This document shows, in pieces, positions 7,293 to 17,130 of a DNA stretch of 34,826 nt. The notes below the pieces were generated by a model. The model had not been told where the DNA came from, did no database searches, and saw nothing but the letters and a program-made list of their open reading frames with translations. The position numbers and the translations under genes are program-made. The stretch's first letter is position 1. Each line of letters starts with the position of its first letter. Source of the DNA: Micromonosporaceae bacterium (GTDB lineage Bacteria > Actinomycetota > Actinomycetes > Mycobacteriales > Micromonosporaceae). Location of the stretch: positions 1-34,826 of the forward strand of contig WHSM01000007.1 of assembly GCA_009380105.1 (NCBI GenBank), read 5' to 3'.

Positions 7293-10200
7293 TCAGCGGG
7301 GCGGAGGCTTGTATGTGAACAGATAGAGCCCGTGATCTCCGGTGCAGCAGATGGTGCGGCCATCCGTCTGCCAGCAGCAGTCCCGCAGCGCCCCGTCCAC
7401 CTGGATCGCGGTCGTGCACTCGCCGGTGGCGGCGTCCCACACTCGTGCGGTGCCGTCCGAGCCGCAGGTCACGATGGCGGATCCGTCCGGCGACACGGCG
7501 CACCCGTACACCCAGTCCTTGTGGCCGCGCAGGACCAGCCGTTGCCGGCCGGTCCGCGGATCCCAGACCCGCGCGGTCCCGTCCCGACCGCAGGTGACAA
7601 TCCAGCTCCCGTCGGGCGCCACGGCGCGTCCCTCCACCGCGCCGTCGTGGCCCCGGAAGACGAGTCGCTGCCGTCCGGTCTCCGGGTCCCAGATCCGCGC
7701 GGTCCCGTCCCAGCCGCAGGTCACTATCCAGCTCCCGTCAGGCGCCACCCTGCACCGGGACACCGCGCCGTGGTGGCCCGCCAACACGCGCAACTGTCTT
7801 CCCGACGCCGTGTCCCAGATCCGCGCTGTCTCGTCGGACCCGCCGGTCACGATCCAGGCGCCGTCGGGCGCGACCGCGCATCCCAGCACCCAGCCGTCGT
7901 GGCCGGCGAGCACCCGAAGCTCCTCGCCGGTGGCGGTGTCCCACACGCGCGCCGTCCGGTCCCAGCCGCAGGTGACCGCGAACGACCCGTCCCGCGCCAC
8001 CGCGCAGCATGAGGCGCCGCCGCGATGTTCTCCCAGGACCCGGCGCAACTCCCCGGTAGTGGGATCGAACATCCGGACCGACCCGTCCCGGCCGCAGGTC
8101 ACGATGAACGACCTGTCCCGTGCGACCGCGCATCCTTCGACCGCGCCGTTGCGGCGGTCGTCCGGCGCCCATTGCGGTTGCTCACCAGGGGCATCCCAGA
8201 TCCGCACGGTTCCGTCCCAGCCGCAGGTGACGATCTGGGAGCCGTCAGGGGCGACCGCGCACCGCAACACCGCTCCCCGGTGCCCTTTGAGCACCCGCCG
8301 TCGAGCGCCGGTCGCGACGTCCCAGATCCGCGCCGTGCCATCGGCGCCCCCGGTCACAACCCAGCTCCCGTCCGGCGACACCGCGCATCCCTCCACGGCG
8401 CCGTCGTGGCCTTCCCAGGTCAGCCGCTGCTCGCCGGTGGCGGCGTCCCACACTCGTACGGTCCCGTCCCGGCCGCCGGTGACGACGAACGATCCGTCCG
8501 GCGCGGCCGCGCAGGCCGACACCCAGCCATCGTGGCCGCCCAGCAGGAGCCTCTGCCTGCCGGTCGCCGTCTCCCAGATTCTCGCGGTCCCGTCGCGCCC
8601 GCAGGTCACCAGCCACGAGCCGTCCGGGCTCACCGCACAGCCCAACACGACATCGTCATGCCCCTCCAGAACCCGCCAGCACTGTCCCGTCGCCGCGCAC
8701 CACACCCGTACGGTTCCGTCGCGACCACCGGTGACGACGAAGGCCCCGTCGGGCGACACCGCGCACGCCGACACCCAGCCTTTGTGGCCGCGGAGCTCGA
8801 CCCGCTGCTGGCCGGTCGCGGCGTCCCACACCCGCGCCGTCCCGTCCCAGCCGCAGCTCACCAGCCACGAGCCGTCCGGGCTCACCGCGCAGCCCAACAC
8901 GACGTTGTCGTCGCCTTTCAGAACCCGCCTGTGCTGACCGGTTGCCACGTCCCACAGCTGCACCGTGGCGTCCCAGCCGGATGTGGCGATCCACGTCCCG
9001 TCCGGCGCGACGGCACACCCCGAGACCCAGCCATCGTGGCCGCGGAGGACACGGCAGAGAGCCGCGTCCGGCTGATCCGGCAAGGGCAACTTGCTGATCA
9101 GCGCCGGGCCCGGCGCGGCCGAGGCGTACGCCTGGCCGAGCGAGCGCAGCGTGACGTCGTTGTCGAGGCGGCTGAGCAGCGTGTTCGTCAACGCGTTGGC
9201 CGGCTGAATCGGGCCCAGCAGATGCGCGGCCCGGCCGATCACACGTCGCAGCGCGTTGGAGATGTGGGAGTCGACTCTGGCGAGATCGGCCTCCACCGCG
9301 CCCGGACCCAGCCGGTGGAGCTTGGCGCTGACCCACCGCAGGTCGCACGCCAGCGTGGCCAGCTCCTTGCCCAGAGCGGCTTCGGCCAGGTGGTAACCGA
9401 GGTGCTGCCAGAGGTAACCGGCGCCGCCTGGCAGCCGCCACCATGGCCTCGGCCCCTCATCGACTGGCTGCAGCACCGCTGTCTGCGTCACGTCGGCCGC
9501 TGTCCGCCCCACCTCGACCGCGGCCCGCGCCAGGCCACCCGCCTTCGAAGCCCCGGCACTCGCGGAGGCGAGCAGCCCTGTGAACGCGGCATCCAGCAAC
9601 CGGCCGTTTGTGCTGGTCAACTGGTGCGGCCCGGACTCGCGGCGGAGGTACGCGCGAATGACGTCGTGCAGCCGGATCGCGCCAGTGTCCGGCAGGTGCT
9701 CGACGATCAACGACATGTCGGCCAGCCGTTCGCACAGCCGAGCGACCTCCAGCTCGGCCAGGCCGCCTGTGGCGCCCCACAGCAGCGTCAACACGTCGCG
9801 GGGGATCTCGGCGCCGCTGGGGAAGATTCCCAACTCCGCGAATCGAGTCTGGGCATCGCTGTCCAGAAGGTCGATGCTGGCGCGCACCGACGCCCGCACC
9901 GCCCGGTCTCTGCTGTCTTCGTCGGCGAGGTCCAAGGTGGCCGGGCCGTCATCGGCGAGGCGTTGGACCATACGGCGCGCCGCTGTCACCGGCGCCACCC
10001 CGCTGGCGACGTCCGCGCGCAGTCGGCGGTTGGCCAGGCTCAGCAGCAGCGGCCACTGGCCGGTCAACTCCAGCAGCCGACCGACCTCGGGACACGGCAG
10101 CCCCTTGATGCCGGTGGTGAGCACCGCACTGCCCTGCTCGGGCCTCATCTGATCGACCCACACCCGCGCGGCTCCGGTCGGCAGGACACTGGGCCGGCGG

Positions 10201-10955
10201 GTCGTCACGAGTCGCGTGCAGTGCGGGCCGTCGAGCAGGAAGGGACGCAACTGGTCCGACGACCACACGTCATCGATCACCAACAGCACGTCTGGTCGCT
10301 TCTCGAGCAGCCCTCCCAGAGTCAGGCCAGCCTGGTAGGGGTCGGTGTCGGTGGGGCGGCGTCCGCACAGCTGCTCGCTGAGGTCGTTCACCTTCTCCGC
10401 CAGGTCCGCGTCGGTGAGGTTCTCGCCGATCTCCACGGACAGACAGCCGCCGGGAAACCGCTCCTGGACTTCCTGCCGGCTGGCGACCTGCCGCACCAGA
10501 GTGGTCTTGCCGAAGCCGCCCGCTCCGAAGAGCGCCGTGGTCACACCCACGATCCCGTTGCACCGGCGGGCCAGTAGTTCCACCAGCTTCCCGGCCAGAT
10601 CGGGACGCTCGACGACGCCTTCCTCCGGCTCGGGGACTCGCCACAGCCGCTCGTCCGCGGTCGCGGTCGGGGTCGGGGTCGGCTCAGACTTGTCCGGATG
10701 GGGCTGGTCCGGCGGGTCCGGCACTGGCTCCCCGCTCGCCGGGATCCCGCTCGGGGCAGTCTTCATTGCGACGGCGCCGGCCAGAATCGTGGCGACGACC
10801 GCCGCCGCAGCCAGCCACCACCGCCATTCCTGCACGTCGAACGCATCGGCGGTGAGGCCGAGGATCATGGCGTAAAGGGCCGCCAACACCGCGCCGCAAA
10901 ATGCCGTCACGGTGCCCCACGAGACTCGTTTCCGGTTATCCCCCGGACTGATCAC
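7293..10955 (-). CDS. Membrane-anchored STAND NTPase: 2 TM + NB-ARC + 14 WD40 blades
   Basis: A 1220-residue protein. Two hydrophobic segments (about 13-34 and 47-65) are followed by a Pro/Thr-rich linker. An NB-ARC-type P-loop NTPase comes next, with Walker A GAGGFGKTT (about 144-152), Walker B LLVIDDVW (about 224-231), a TTRRPS sensor segment, and a winged-helix end with LHDVIRAYLRR. A helical spacer leads to 14 WD40 repeats of about 42 residues (GH...CAVSPDGS.IVT.G.DGTARVWD), enough for two seven-bladed propellers. STAND proteins are ligand-triggered switches used in signalling, cell death and phage defence; the trigger and output here are unknown. The GTG at 10955 is chosen over the track start at 11066 because AGGGGGG lies five bases upstream. 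No effector domain other than the membrane segments is visible. The gene has no pathway link to its steroid neighbours. Confidence 0.88.
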   Translation of the reverse strand: MISPGDNRKRVSWGTVTAFCGAVLAALYAMILGLTADAFDVQEWRWWLAAAAVVATILAGAVAMKTAPSGIPASGEPVPDPPDQPHPDKSEPTPTPTATADERLWRVPEPEEGVVERPDLAGKLVELLARRCNGIVGVTTALFGAGGFGKTTLVRQVASRQEVQERFPGGCLSVEIGENLTDADLAEKVNDLSEQLCGRRPTDTDPYQAGLTLGGLLEKRPDVLLVIDDVWSSDQLRPFLLDGPHCTRLVTTRRPSVLPTGAARVWVDQMRPEQGSAVLTTGIKGLPCPEVGRLLELTGQWPLLLSLANRRLRADVASGVAPVTAARRMVQRLADDGPATLDLADEDSRDRAVRASVRASIDLLDSDAQTRFAELGIFPSGAEIPRDVLTLLWGATGGLAELEVARLCERLADMSLIVEHLPDTGAIRLHDVIRAYLRRESGPHQLTSTNGRLLDAAFTGLLASASAGASKAGGLARAAVEVGRTAADVTQTAVLQPVDEGPRPWWRLPGGAGYLWQHLGYHLAEAALGKELATLACDLRWVSAKLHRLGPGAVEADLARVDSHISNALRRVIGRAAHLLGPIQPANALTNTLLSRLDNDVTLRSLGQAYASAAPGPALISKLPLPDQPDAALCRVLRGHDGWVSGCAVAPDGTWIATSGWDATVQLWDVATGQHRRVLKGDDNVVLGCAVSPDGSWLVSCGWDGTARVWDAATGQQRVELRGHKGWVSACAVSPDGAFVVTGGRDGTVRVWCAATGQCWRVLEGHDDVVLGCAVSPDGSWLVTCGRDGTARIWETATGRQRLLLGGHDGWVSACAAAPDGSFVVTGGRDGTVRVWDAATGEQRLTWEGHDGAVEGCAVSPDGSWVVTGGADGTARIWDVATGARRRVLKGHRGAVLRCAVAPDGSQIVTCGWDGTVRIWDAPGEQPQWAPDDRRNGAVEGCAVARDRSFIVTCGRDGSVRMFDPTTGELRRVLGEHRGGASCCAVARDGSFAVTCGWDRTARVWDTATGEELRVLAGHDGWVLGCAVAPDGAWIVTGGSDETARIWDTASGRQLRVLAGHHGAVSRCRVAPDGSWIVTCGWDGTARIWDPETGRQRLVFRGHDGAVEGRAVAPDGSWIVTCGRDGTARVWDPRTGRQRLVLRGHKDWVYGCAVSPDGSAIVTCGSDGTARVWDAATGECTTAIQVDGALRDCCWQTDGRTICCTGDHGLYLFTYKPPPR

Positions 10956-11400
10956 TGCAACCCCCCTGATGTCGCTGGCGTCCAGAAGACTCCAGCCCGT
11001 TGTCCGCCTCCCCCGAGGCCGAGTTGATCGAATTCGATTTCCCCGAAGAATCCCCATCAGCCGCACGGCTACGTGCGCGATTGCCGCTGGAGCCTGCTCA
11101 CCTCGCTAACGGGCCAGCGTCTCGCGTCAAACCGCGATTGGAGAGTGGTGAAGTCTCGGCACGCGGCCTTCCGTCGGTCGATCAAAGAGTTCCCGAGCAC
11201 GGCCAGGTCTCGGGGAACTCGCCGCCGTCGCGGTATCGTCTGAGCGCAGATCAGCGGCTTTGAGGGCTTGCTCGCGCTAAGGATCTCGACGCGGCGACGC
11301 ATCGGCACACGCCAGGCGACGCATTGGGCCCGGCCGCCCGCGAGACGCGGATCATTCAGACAAATATGAAAGCGCGAGGCGACGCGCACGCGTCAGCGAA

Positions 11401-11440
11401 ACCTGGCAGGAGGAGGTTTCCACCTCCGCCCCCACCAGGT
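11401..11440. repeat. Two-part perfect hairpin upstream of STAND gene
   Basis: Outer arms ACCTGG (11401-11406) and CCAGGT (11435-11440) enclose inner arms GGAGGT (11412-11417) and ACCTCC (11422-11427) around a 4-nt loop. It is about 450 bases upstream of the STAND start, has no T-run and lies in no credible gene. Function unknown. Confidence 0.5.
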
Positions 11441-11825
11441 CACCGACAGCCAGCCACACGGACAGTGCTCCGCTGAAATCGAGAACATCCCCACACCCGG
11501 AAACCGAGGCCACCATTGTTGGCTAATACTCGTACTACGTTCGGTCCGCCGTGTCAATGCCCGCGGGCACCGTGGATCCGCGGCGCGTCACATGAGGCGT
11601 CACCAATCCGGGACCGGGCAAGGGAAATCCCTAGCTTTGCCGAAACCAGGCCAAAACGAATATCGCGCCAGATCCTGCGCACGGAAATTCGGTGGCATAA
11701 CGTAAAACACTAATCGCCGTACGTAGGGTAACCATTCCACATTGCGGAAAACCCCTAGTCAATGCGCATGCCCGACAGGGCACCACCTCGAGAACAACGC
11801 TGTCTGGTCCGCCGTGCTGAGCGCG

Positions 11826-11901
11826 CCGACCCGGTGGGGCACATGGTCGTTCGGGCGTCTGGTTTGCCCACGTTTCGAAACCGTTTGCGCAACCAGGTCG
11901 G
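11826..11901. repeat. Stem-loop repeat, copy 2 (downstream of cyp125)
   Basis: Arms 11826-11846 and 11881-11901 pair at 16 of 21 positions plus one G-U. Bases 11833-11866 match 7218-7251 of copy 1 at 30 of 34 positions, including an identical 19-nt core. It begins 30 bases beyond the cyp125 stop codon, on the same side of its gene as copy 1 is of the STAND gene. Confidence 0.65.
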
Positions 11902-11930
11902 ACGGACGCAAGACTCGAGCGCAAGGCCGG

Positions 11931-13157
11931 TCAGCCGTAGCGGACCGGGAGTTCCTTGATCGCGTGCAGCCACCCCGACCGCAGGCGGCGGGGCTCGCCG
12001 GCCATCCGGATGCCGGGCAGGTGGTCGGCGATCGCGTTGAACATGAGGTCGATCTCCAGCCGTGCCAGGTTCGCGCCGAGGCAGAAGTGCGCGCCGCTGC
12101 CGCCGAACCCCAGGTGCGGGTTGGGGCTGCGGTTGATGTCGAAGCGCTCCGGCTCGTCGAACACGTCAGTGTCGAAGTTCGCCGAGGCGTAGAACAGCCC
12201 GAGCCGGTCCCCGGCCTTGATCTCCTGGCCGCCGAGCGTGGTGTCGACCATCGCGGTGCGCTGGAAGACGCTCACCGGGGTGGCGAACCGCACGATCTCG
12301 TCCGCGGCCGTCGCGGGCCGGGTCGACTTGAACAGCTCCCACTGGTCCGGGTGGTCCAGCATCGCCATCATGCCGTGGGTGATGGCGTTGCGGGTGGTCT
12401 CGTTGCCTGCCACCGCGAGCAGGATCACGAAGAAGCCGAACTCGTCGGACGAAAGGTGACCGCCGTCCACATCGGCGTGGACCAGCTTGGTGACGATGTC
12501 GTCCTGCGGGTGCTTCTTGCGGTCCTCGGCCATGTCCATGAAGTAGCCGAGCATCTGCGCGGCGGCCGCCTCGGGCTCGATCTCGTAGTCCGGGTCGTCG
12601 TACGCGATCATCTGGTTGGACCAGTCGAAGATCTTGATCCGGTCCTCCTGCGGCACCCCGAGCAGCTCCGCGATGGCCTGCAACGGCAGCTCACACGCCA
12701 CGTCGACGACGAAGTCGCCCGCGTCCTTCGAGGCCGCCGCCTTCACGATCCGCTCGGCACGCATGGCGAGCACGGTCTTCAGGCTGTTGATCGCGCGCGG
12801 TGTGAAGCCCCGGGAGACGATGCCGCGCAGCGTGGTGTGATGCGGCGGGTCGATGTTGAGCATGATGAACCGCTGCAACTCGATCTGCTGCCGGGTGATG
12901 CCCTGCTGGAACCGGATGATCGCTGTGTTCTCGTACGAAGAAAAAGTCTCGCTGTCCTTCGACACGTCCTTGACCTCGGCGTGCCGGCTCACCGCCCAGT
13001 AACCCTCGTCGTCGAAGCCGGAGGCGCCGCGTCGCTGCGGGATCCACGTCACCGGCGCGGCGCGCCGCAGCTCGGCGAACTCTGCCATCGGCCGGCCGTG
13101 CGCGTACAGGTCGGGATCGGTGAAGTCGAATCCTCGGGGGATGCTGGGCGCAGCCAC
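11931..13157 (-). CDS. cyp125: Cytochrome P450 CYP125, steroid C26/C27 monooxygenase
   Basis: A 408-residue P450 closely following M. tuberculosis CYP125A1 from the N-terminal GFDFTDPDLYAHGRP onward. Family motifs are present: I-helix VAGNETTRNAITHGMMA, the E-x-x-R segment DEIVR, and the haem loop FGGSGAHFCLGANLARLE with its cysteine ligand. CYP125 hydroxylates and oxidises the terminal side-chain carbon of cholesterol or cholestenone, opening the way to CoA activation. The track start at 13283 would run through two operators. GTG at 13157 has GGAGG five bases upstream and is preferred over ATG 13169, which abuts an operator. It diverges from fadA5, as in M. tuberculosis. Unusually, no igr genes follow it. 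Confidence 0.93.
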   Translation of the reverse strand: MAAPSIPRGFDFTDPDLYAHGRPMAEFAELRRAAPVTWIPQRRGASGFDDEGYWAVSRHAEVKDVSKDSETFSSYENTAIIRFQQGITRQQIELQRFIMLNIDPPHHTTLRGIVSRGFTPRAINSLKTVLAMRAERIVKAAASKDAGDFVVDVACELPLQAIAELLGVPQEDRIKIFDWSNQMIAYDDPDYEIEPEAAAAQMLGYFMDMAEDRKKHPQDDIVTKLVHADVDGGHLSSDEFGFFVILLAVAGNETTRNAITHGMMAMLDHPDQWELFKSTRPATAADEIVRFATPVSVFQRTAMVDTTLGGQEIKAGDRLGLFYASANFDTDVFDEPERFDINRSPNPHLGFGGSGAHFCLGANLARLEIDLMFNAIADHLPGIRMAGEPRRLRSGWLHAIKELPVRYG

Positions 13158-13172
13158 GGCGACCTCCATTCG

Positions 13173-13186
13173 TGAAACGTGTTCTA
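13173..13186. promoter_or_regulatory. KstR operator candidate (cyp125 side)
   Basis: TGAAACGTGTTCTA fits TnnAACnnGTTnnA at all fixed positions. It lies 15 bases upstream of the preferred cyp125 GTG. Confidence 0.75.
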
Positions 13187-13273
13187 GTCCGATTGAAACA
13201 CACCCCACGGAGCGCGGGAAGAGCCAAAACATCATGTGGTACGCGGTTCGGCCGCCCACCAGCCTTGTCTTGA

Positions 13274-15377
<2,104 letters not shown>

Positions 15378-15407
15378 AGTCACTCCTCTGATCTCGCGGC
15401 CACGCTG

Positions 15408-15472
15408 GCGATGATCATGGCGTGAGCAGCAGATTTCCGGAGTGTCGCCGCTGCCAAGGTCATGATCATCGC
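15408..15472. repeat. Long inverted repeat between two SDR genes
   Basis: GCGATGATCATG (15408-15419) and CATGATCATCGC (15461-15472) are perfect 12-bp inverted arms. A second inner stem, GCAGC (15426-15430) with GCTGC (15450-15454), is nested inside. The right arm takes in the last seven bases of the upstream SDR gene. It may attenuate or terminate transcription, or stabilise mRNA, between the two minus-strand genes. Confidence 0.6.
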
Positions 15473-16233
15473 GATCGGGGCGCCACGTTGCTTGCCGACA
15501 GGAACGCCGGGATCTCGCCGCCGCCGTGGACCGGCAGGGTCGCGCCGGTGACGTATGACGCCAGTGGCGAGGCTAGGAAGAGCGCGCAGTTGCCGATCTC
15601 GTCCGGCTCCGCCAGCCGACCCAGCGGCACCGTCTTGCCGACGGCCGCGATCCCGGCCTCGTGGCCGTAGTGCAGCTCGGACAGCTCGGTGCGCACCATG
15701 CCGACCCCGAGCGCGTTCACCCGCACCTTCGGCGCCCACTCGACGGCGAGGCTCGCGGTCAGGTTGTTCAGGCCGGCCTTGGCCGCCCCGTACGCCGCGG
15801 TGCCGGGCGACGGGCGGGCGGCGCTCACGCTGGAGATCATCACGATGGAGCCGCCGTCAGGCTGGCGCTGCATCTGCGCGTTGGCCGCCTGGGAGACCAG
15901 CAGCGGGGCGAGCAGGTTCAGCTCCACGATCTTGGAGTGGAACCGCGGCGAGGCGTCGGCGGCGCTGGCCGGCGGGGCGCCGCCCGCGTTGTTGACCAGC
16001 ACGTCGAGCCGGCCGTGGCGGTCGAGGACATCGTCGATCAGGCGCGCCACAGCCTCGGGGTCGCGTACGTCGCAGCGCACGTGGACGACCCCGTCGATCG
16101 CCGTCTCGGGCTCACGGCGGCCGCAGGTGACGACACGCGCGCCGACGCGGAGGAACGCTCTGGTGACGCCGGCGCCGACTCCGCGCGCCCCTCCGGTCAC
16201 CAGCACTGTGGCTCCGTCGAGTCCGAACGTCAC
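15466..16233 (-). CDS. Short-chain dehydrogenase, Rv3549c-like
   Basis: A 255-residue classical SDR with TGGARGVGAG, NNAGG, the catalytic stretch SSVSAARPSPGTAAYGAAKAG and a C-terminal SYVTGATLPVHGG. It diverges from echA20 across a KstR2-like operator, as Rv3549c does from Rv3550, which points to a role in breakdown of rings C and D or the side chain. The exact substrate is unknown. GTG 16233 has GGGGAGG five bases upstream. It is followed by the second SDR after 88 bases filled by a long inverted repeat. Confidence 0.82.
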   Translation of the reverse strand: MTFGLDGATVLVTGGARGVGAGVTRAFLRVGARVVTCGRREPETAIDGVVHVRCDVRDPEAVARLIDDVLDRHGRLDVLVNNAGGAPPASAADASPRFHSKIVELNLLAPLLVSQAANAQMQRQPDGGSIVMISSVSAARPSPGTAAYGAAKAGLNNLTASLAVEWAPKVRVNALGVGMVRTELSELHYGHEAGIAAVGKTVPLGRLAEPDEIGNCALFLASPLASYVTGATLPVHGGGEIPAFLSASNVAPRSR

Positions 16234-16285
16234 GGACGCCTCCCCGGGTCTGCCTCTGGCTCTTGGGATCGGGCGCTGCTACCGT

Positions 16286-16303
16286 ACCAAGCAATCGCTT
16301 GGT
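16286..16303. promoter_or_regulatory. KstR2-like operator with wider spacing
   Basis: ACCAAGCAATCGCTTGGT is a perfect inverted repeat (7-bp arms, 4-nt centre) between the SDR and echA20. The half-sites match the KstR2 consensus AnCAAGnnCTTGnT, but CAAG and CTTG are six bases apart instead of two. It may be a variant KstR2 site or belong to another TetR protein. Confidence 0.55.
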
Positions 16304-16386
16304 TAGGCCACGCTCGACTGGTTCATTCGCCGAAGCTCATGCTCGGCTGTTTTTCATTCGCTGACGCTCGTGAAGTGATGAGGCCG

Positions 16387-17130
16387 ATGGGGATCTCCAC
16401 AAGCCGTACCGACAACGGGGTTCTGGTCGTCACCATCGACTGCCCGCCGGTGAACGCGCTGCCGGTGCGGGGATGGTTCGACCTCGCCGCCGCGCTCCGC
16501 GACCTGGACGCCGGCGCCCGCGTGGTCGTGCTGCGCGCCGAAGGGCGCGGCTTCTGCGCCGGCATCGACATCAAAGAAGTGCAGCGCGACGACGGCTACA
16601 CCGCGCTCGTCAACGTCAACCACGGCTGCGCCGCCGCGTTCTCCGCGGTGTACGAGTGCGCGGTGCCCGTGATCGCGGCGGTGCACGGCTTCTGCCTCGG
16701 CGGCGGGATCGGCCTGGTCGGCAACGCCGACATCGTCGTGGCCTCCGACGACGCGACGTTCGCGCTGCCCGAGGTGGATCGAGGGGCGCTCGGCGCCGCT
16801 ACGCACCTGGCGCGACTGGTGCCGCAGCACCTGATGCGCGCCCTGTACTACACCGCCGGCAGCATCACCGCGGACGAGTTGCGCCACCACGGCTCCGTCC
16901 ACCGGGTGACACCACGCGCGGAGCTGGACGACGCGGCGCTGGAGGTGGCTTCCTAGATCGCCGCGAAGGACCCGCGCGTGATCCGGGCCGCGAAGCAGGC
17001 CCTCAACGGCATCGACACCCAGCCGGTGCACCGTAGCTACCGGTACGAGCAGGGCTTCACGTACGAGCTGAACCTGCTCGGCGTCGCCGACGAGGCCCGG
17101 CAAACGTTCCTGGACAGGTCCAATGCGTGA
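16387..17130 (+). pseudogene. echA20: echA20 (ring-D hydrolase of crotonase family) with in-frame amber codon
   Basis: The frame encodes a crotonase-fold protein collinear with M. tuberculosis EchA20, which hydrolyses ring D of a CoA-linked steroid remnant. It shows DCPPVNALP, RAEGRGFCAGIDIKE, HGFCLGGGIGLVGNAD and LPEVDRGALGAATHLARLVP. After 189 residues, ending ALEVAS, TAG occurs at 16954-16956. The same frame then continues for 57 codons with matching C-terminal sequence (IAAKDPRVIRAAKQALNGID, later YRYEQGFTYELNLLGVADE). One base change in one codon (for example AAG, GAG or CAG to TAG) explains it. It could be a real truncation, readthrough or a sequencing error. ATG 16387 gives the same N-terminal length as EchA20. 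The end overlaps ipdA by eight bases. Confidence 0.85.

Larger units (their letters stand above)
10956..11930. other. Intergenic region between STAND gene and cyp125
   Basis: About 975 bases without a convincing gene. ORFs listed here (for example 11069-11389 minus and 11516-11713 plus) have low-complexity or Arg-rich translations, no domain I recognise and no good ribosome site. The stretch 11630-11760 is noticeably richer in A and T than the surroundings. Visible structures are a hairpin at 11401-11440 and copy 2 of the stem-loop repeat at 11826-11901. The STAND promoter must lie in the first few hundred bases, but I could not pick a convincing -10/-35 pair. Confidence 0.6.

Noticed and set aside
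7390-9060. Regular ~126-bp repeats resembling a repeat array or CRISPR
   Set aside because: The period is three times 42 residues and keeps the reading frame; these are WD40 blades, not a CRISPR array.
8025-10577. 850-residue plus-strand ORF opposite the STAND gene
   Set aside because: Antisense shadow of a high-GC gene. The translation is Arg/Pro/Ala-rich with no domain, while the minus frame has clear NB-ARC and WD40 motifs.
11069-11389. 106-residue minus-strand ORF in the STAND-cyp125 gap
   Set aside because: No recognisable domain, basic low-quality composition and no Shine-Dalgarno; treated as non-coding.
7218-11866. Direct repeats read as attachment sites or transposon ends of an inserted element
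   Set aside because: There is no integrase or transposase between them, no target-site duplication seen, and each copy is a stem-loop in its own right. Insertion remains possible but is not supported enough to annotate an element.
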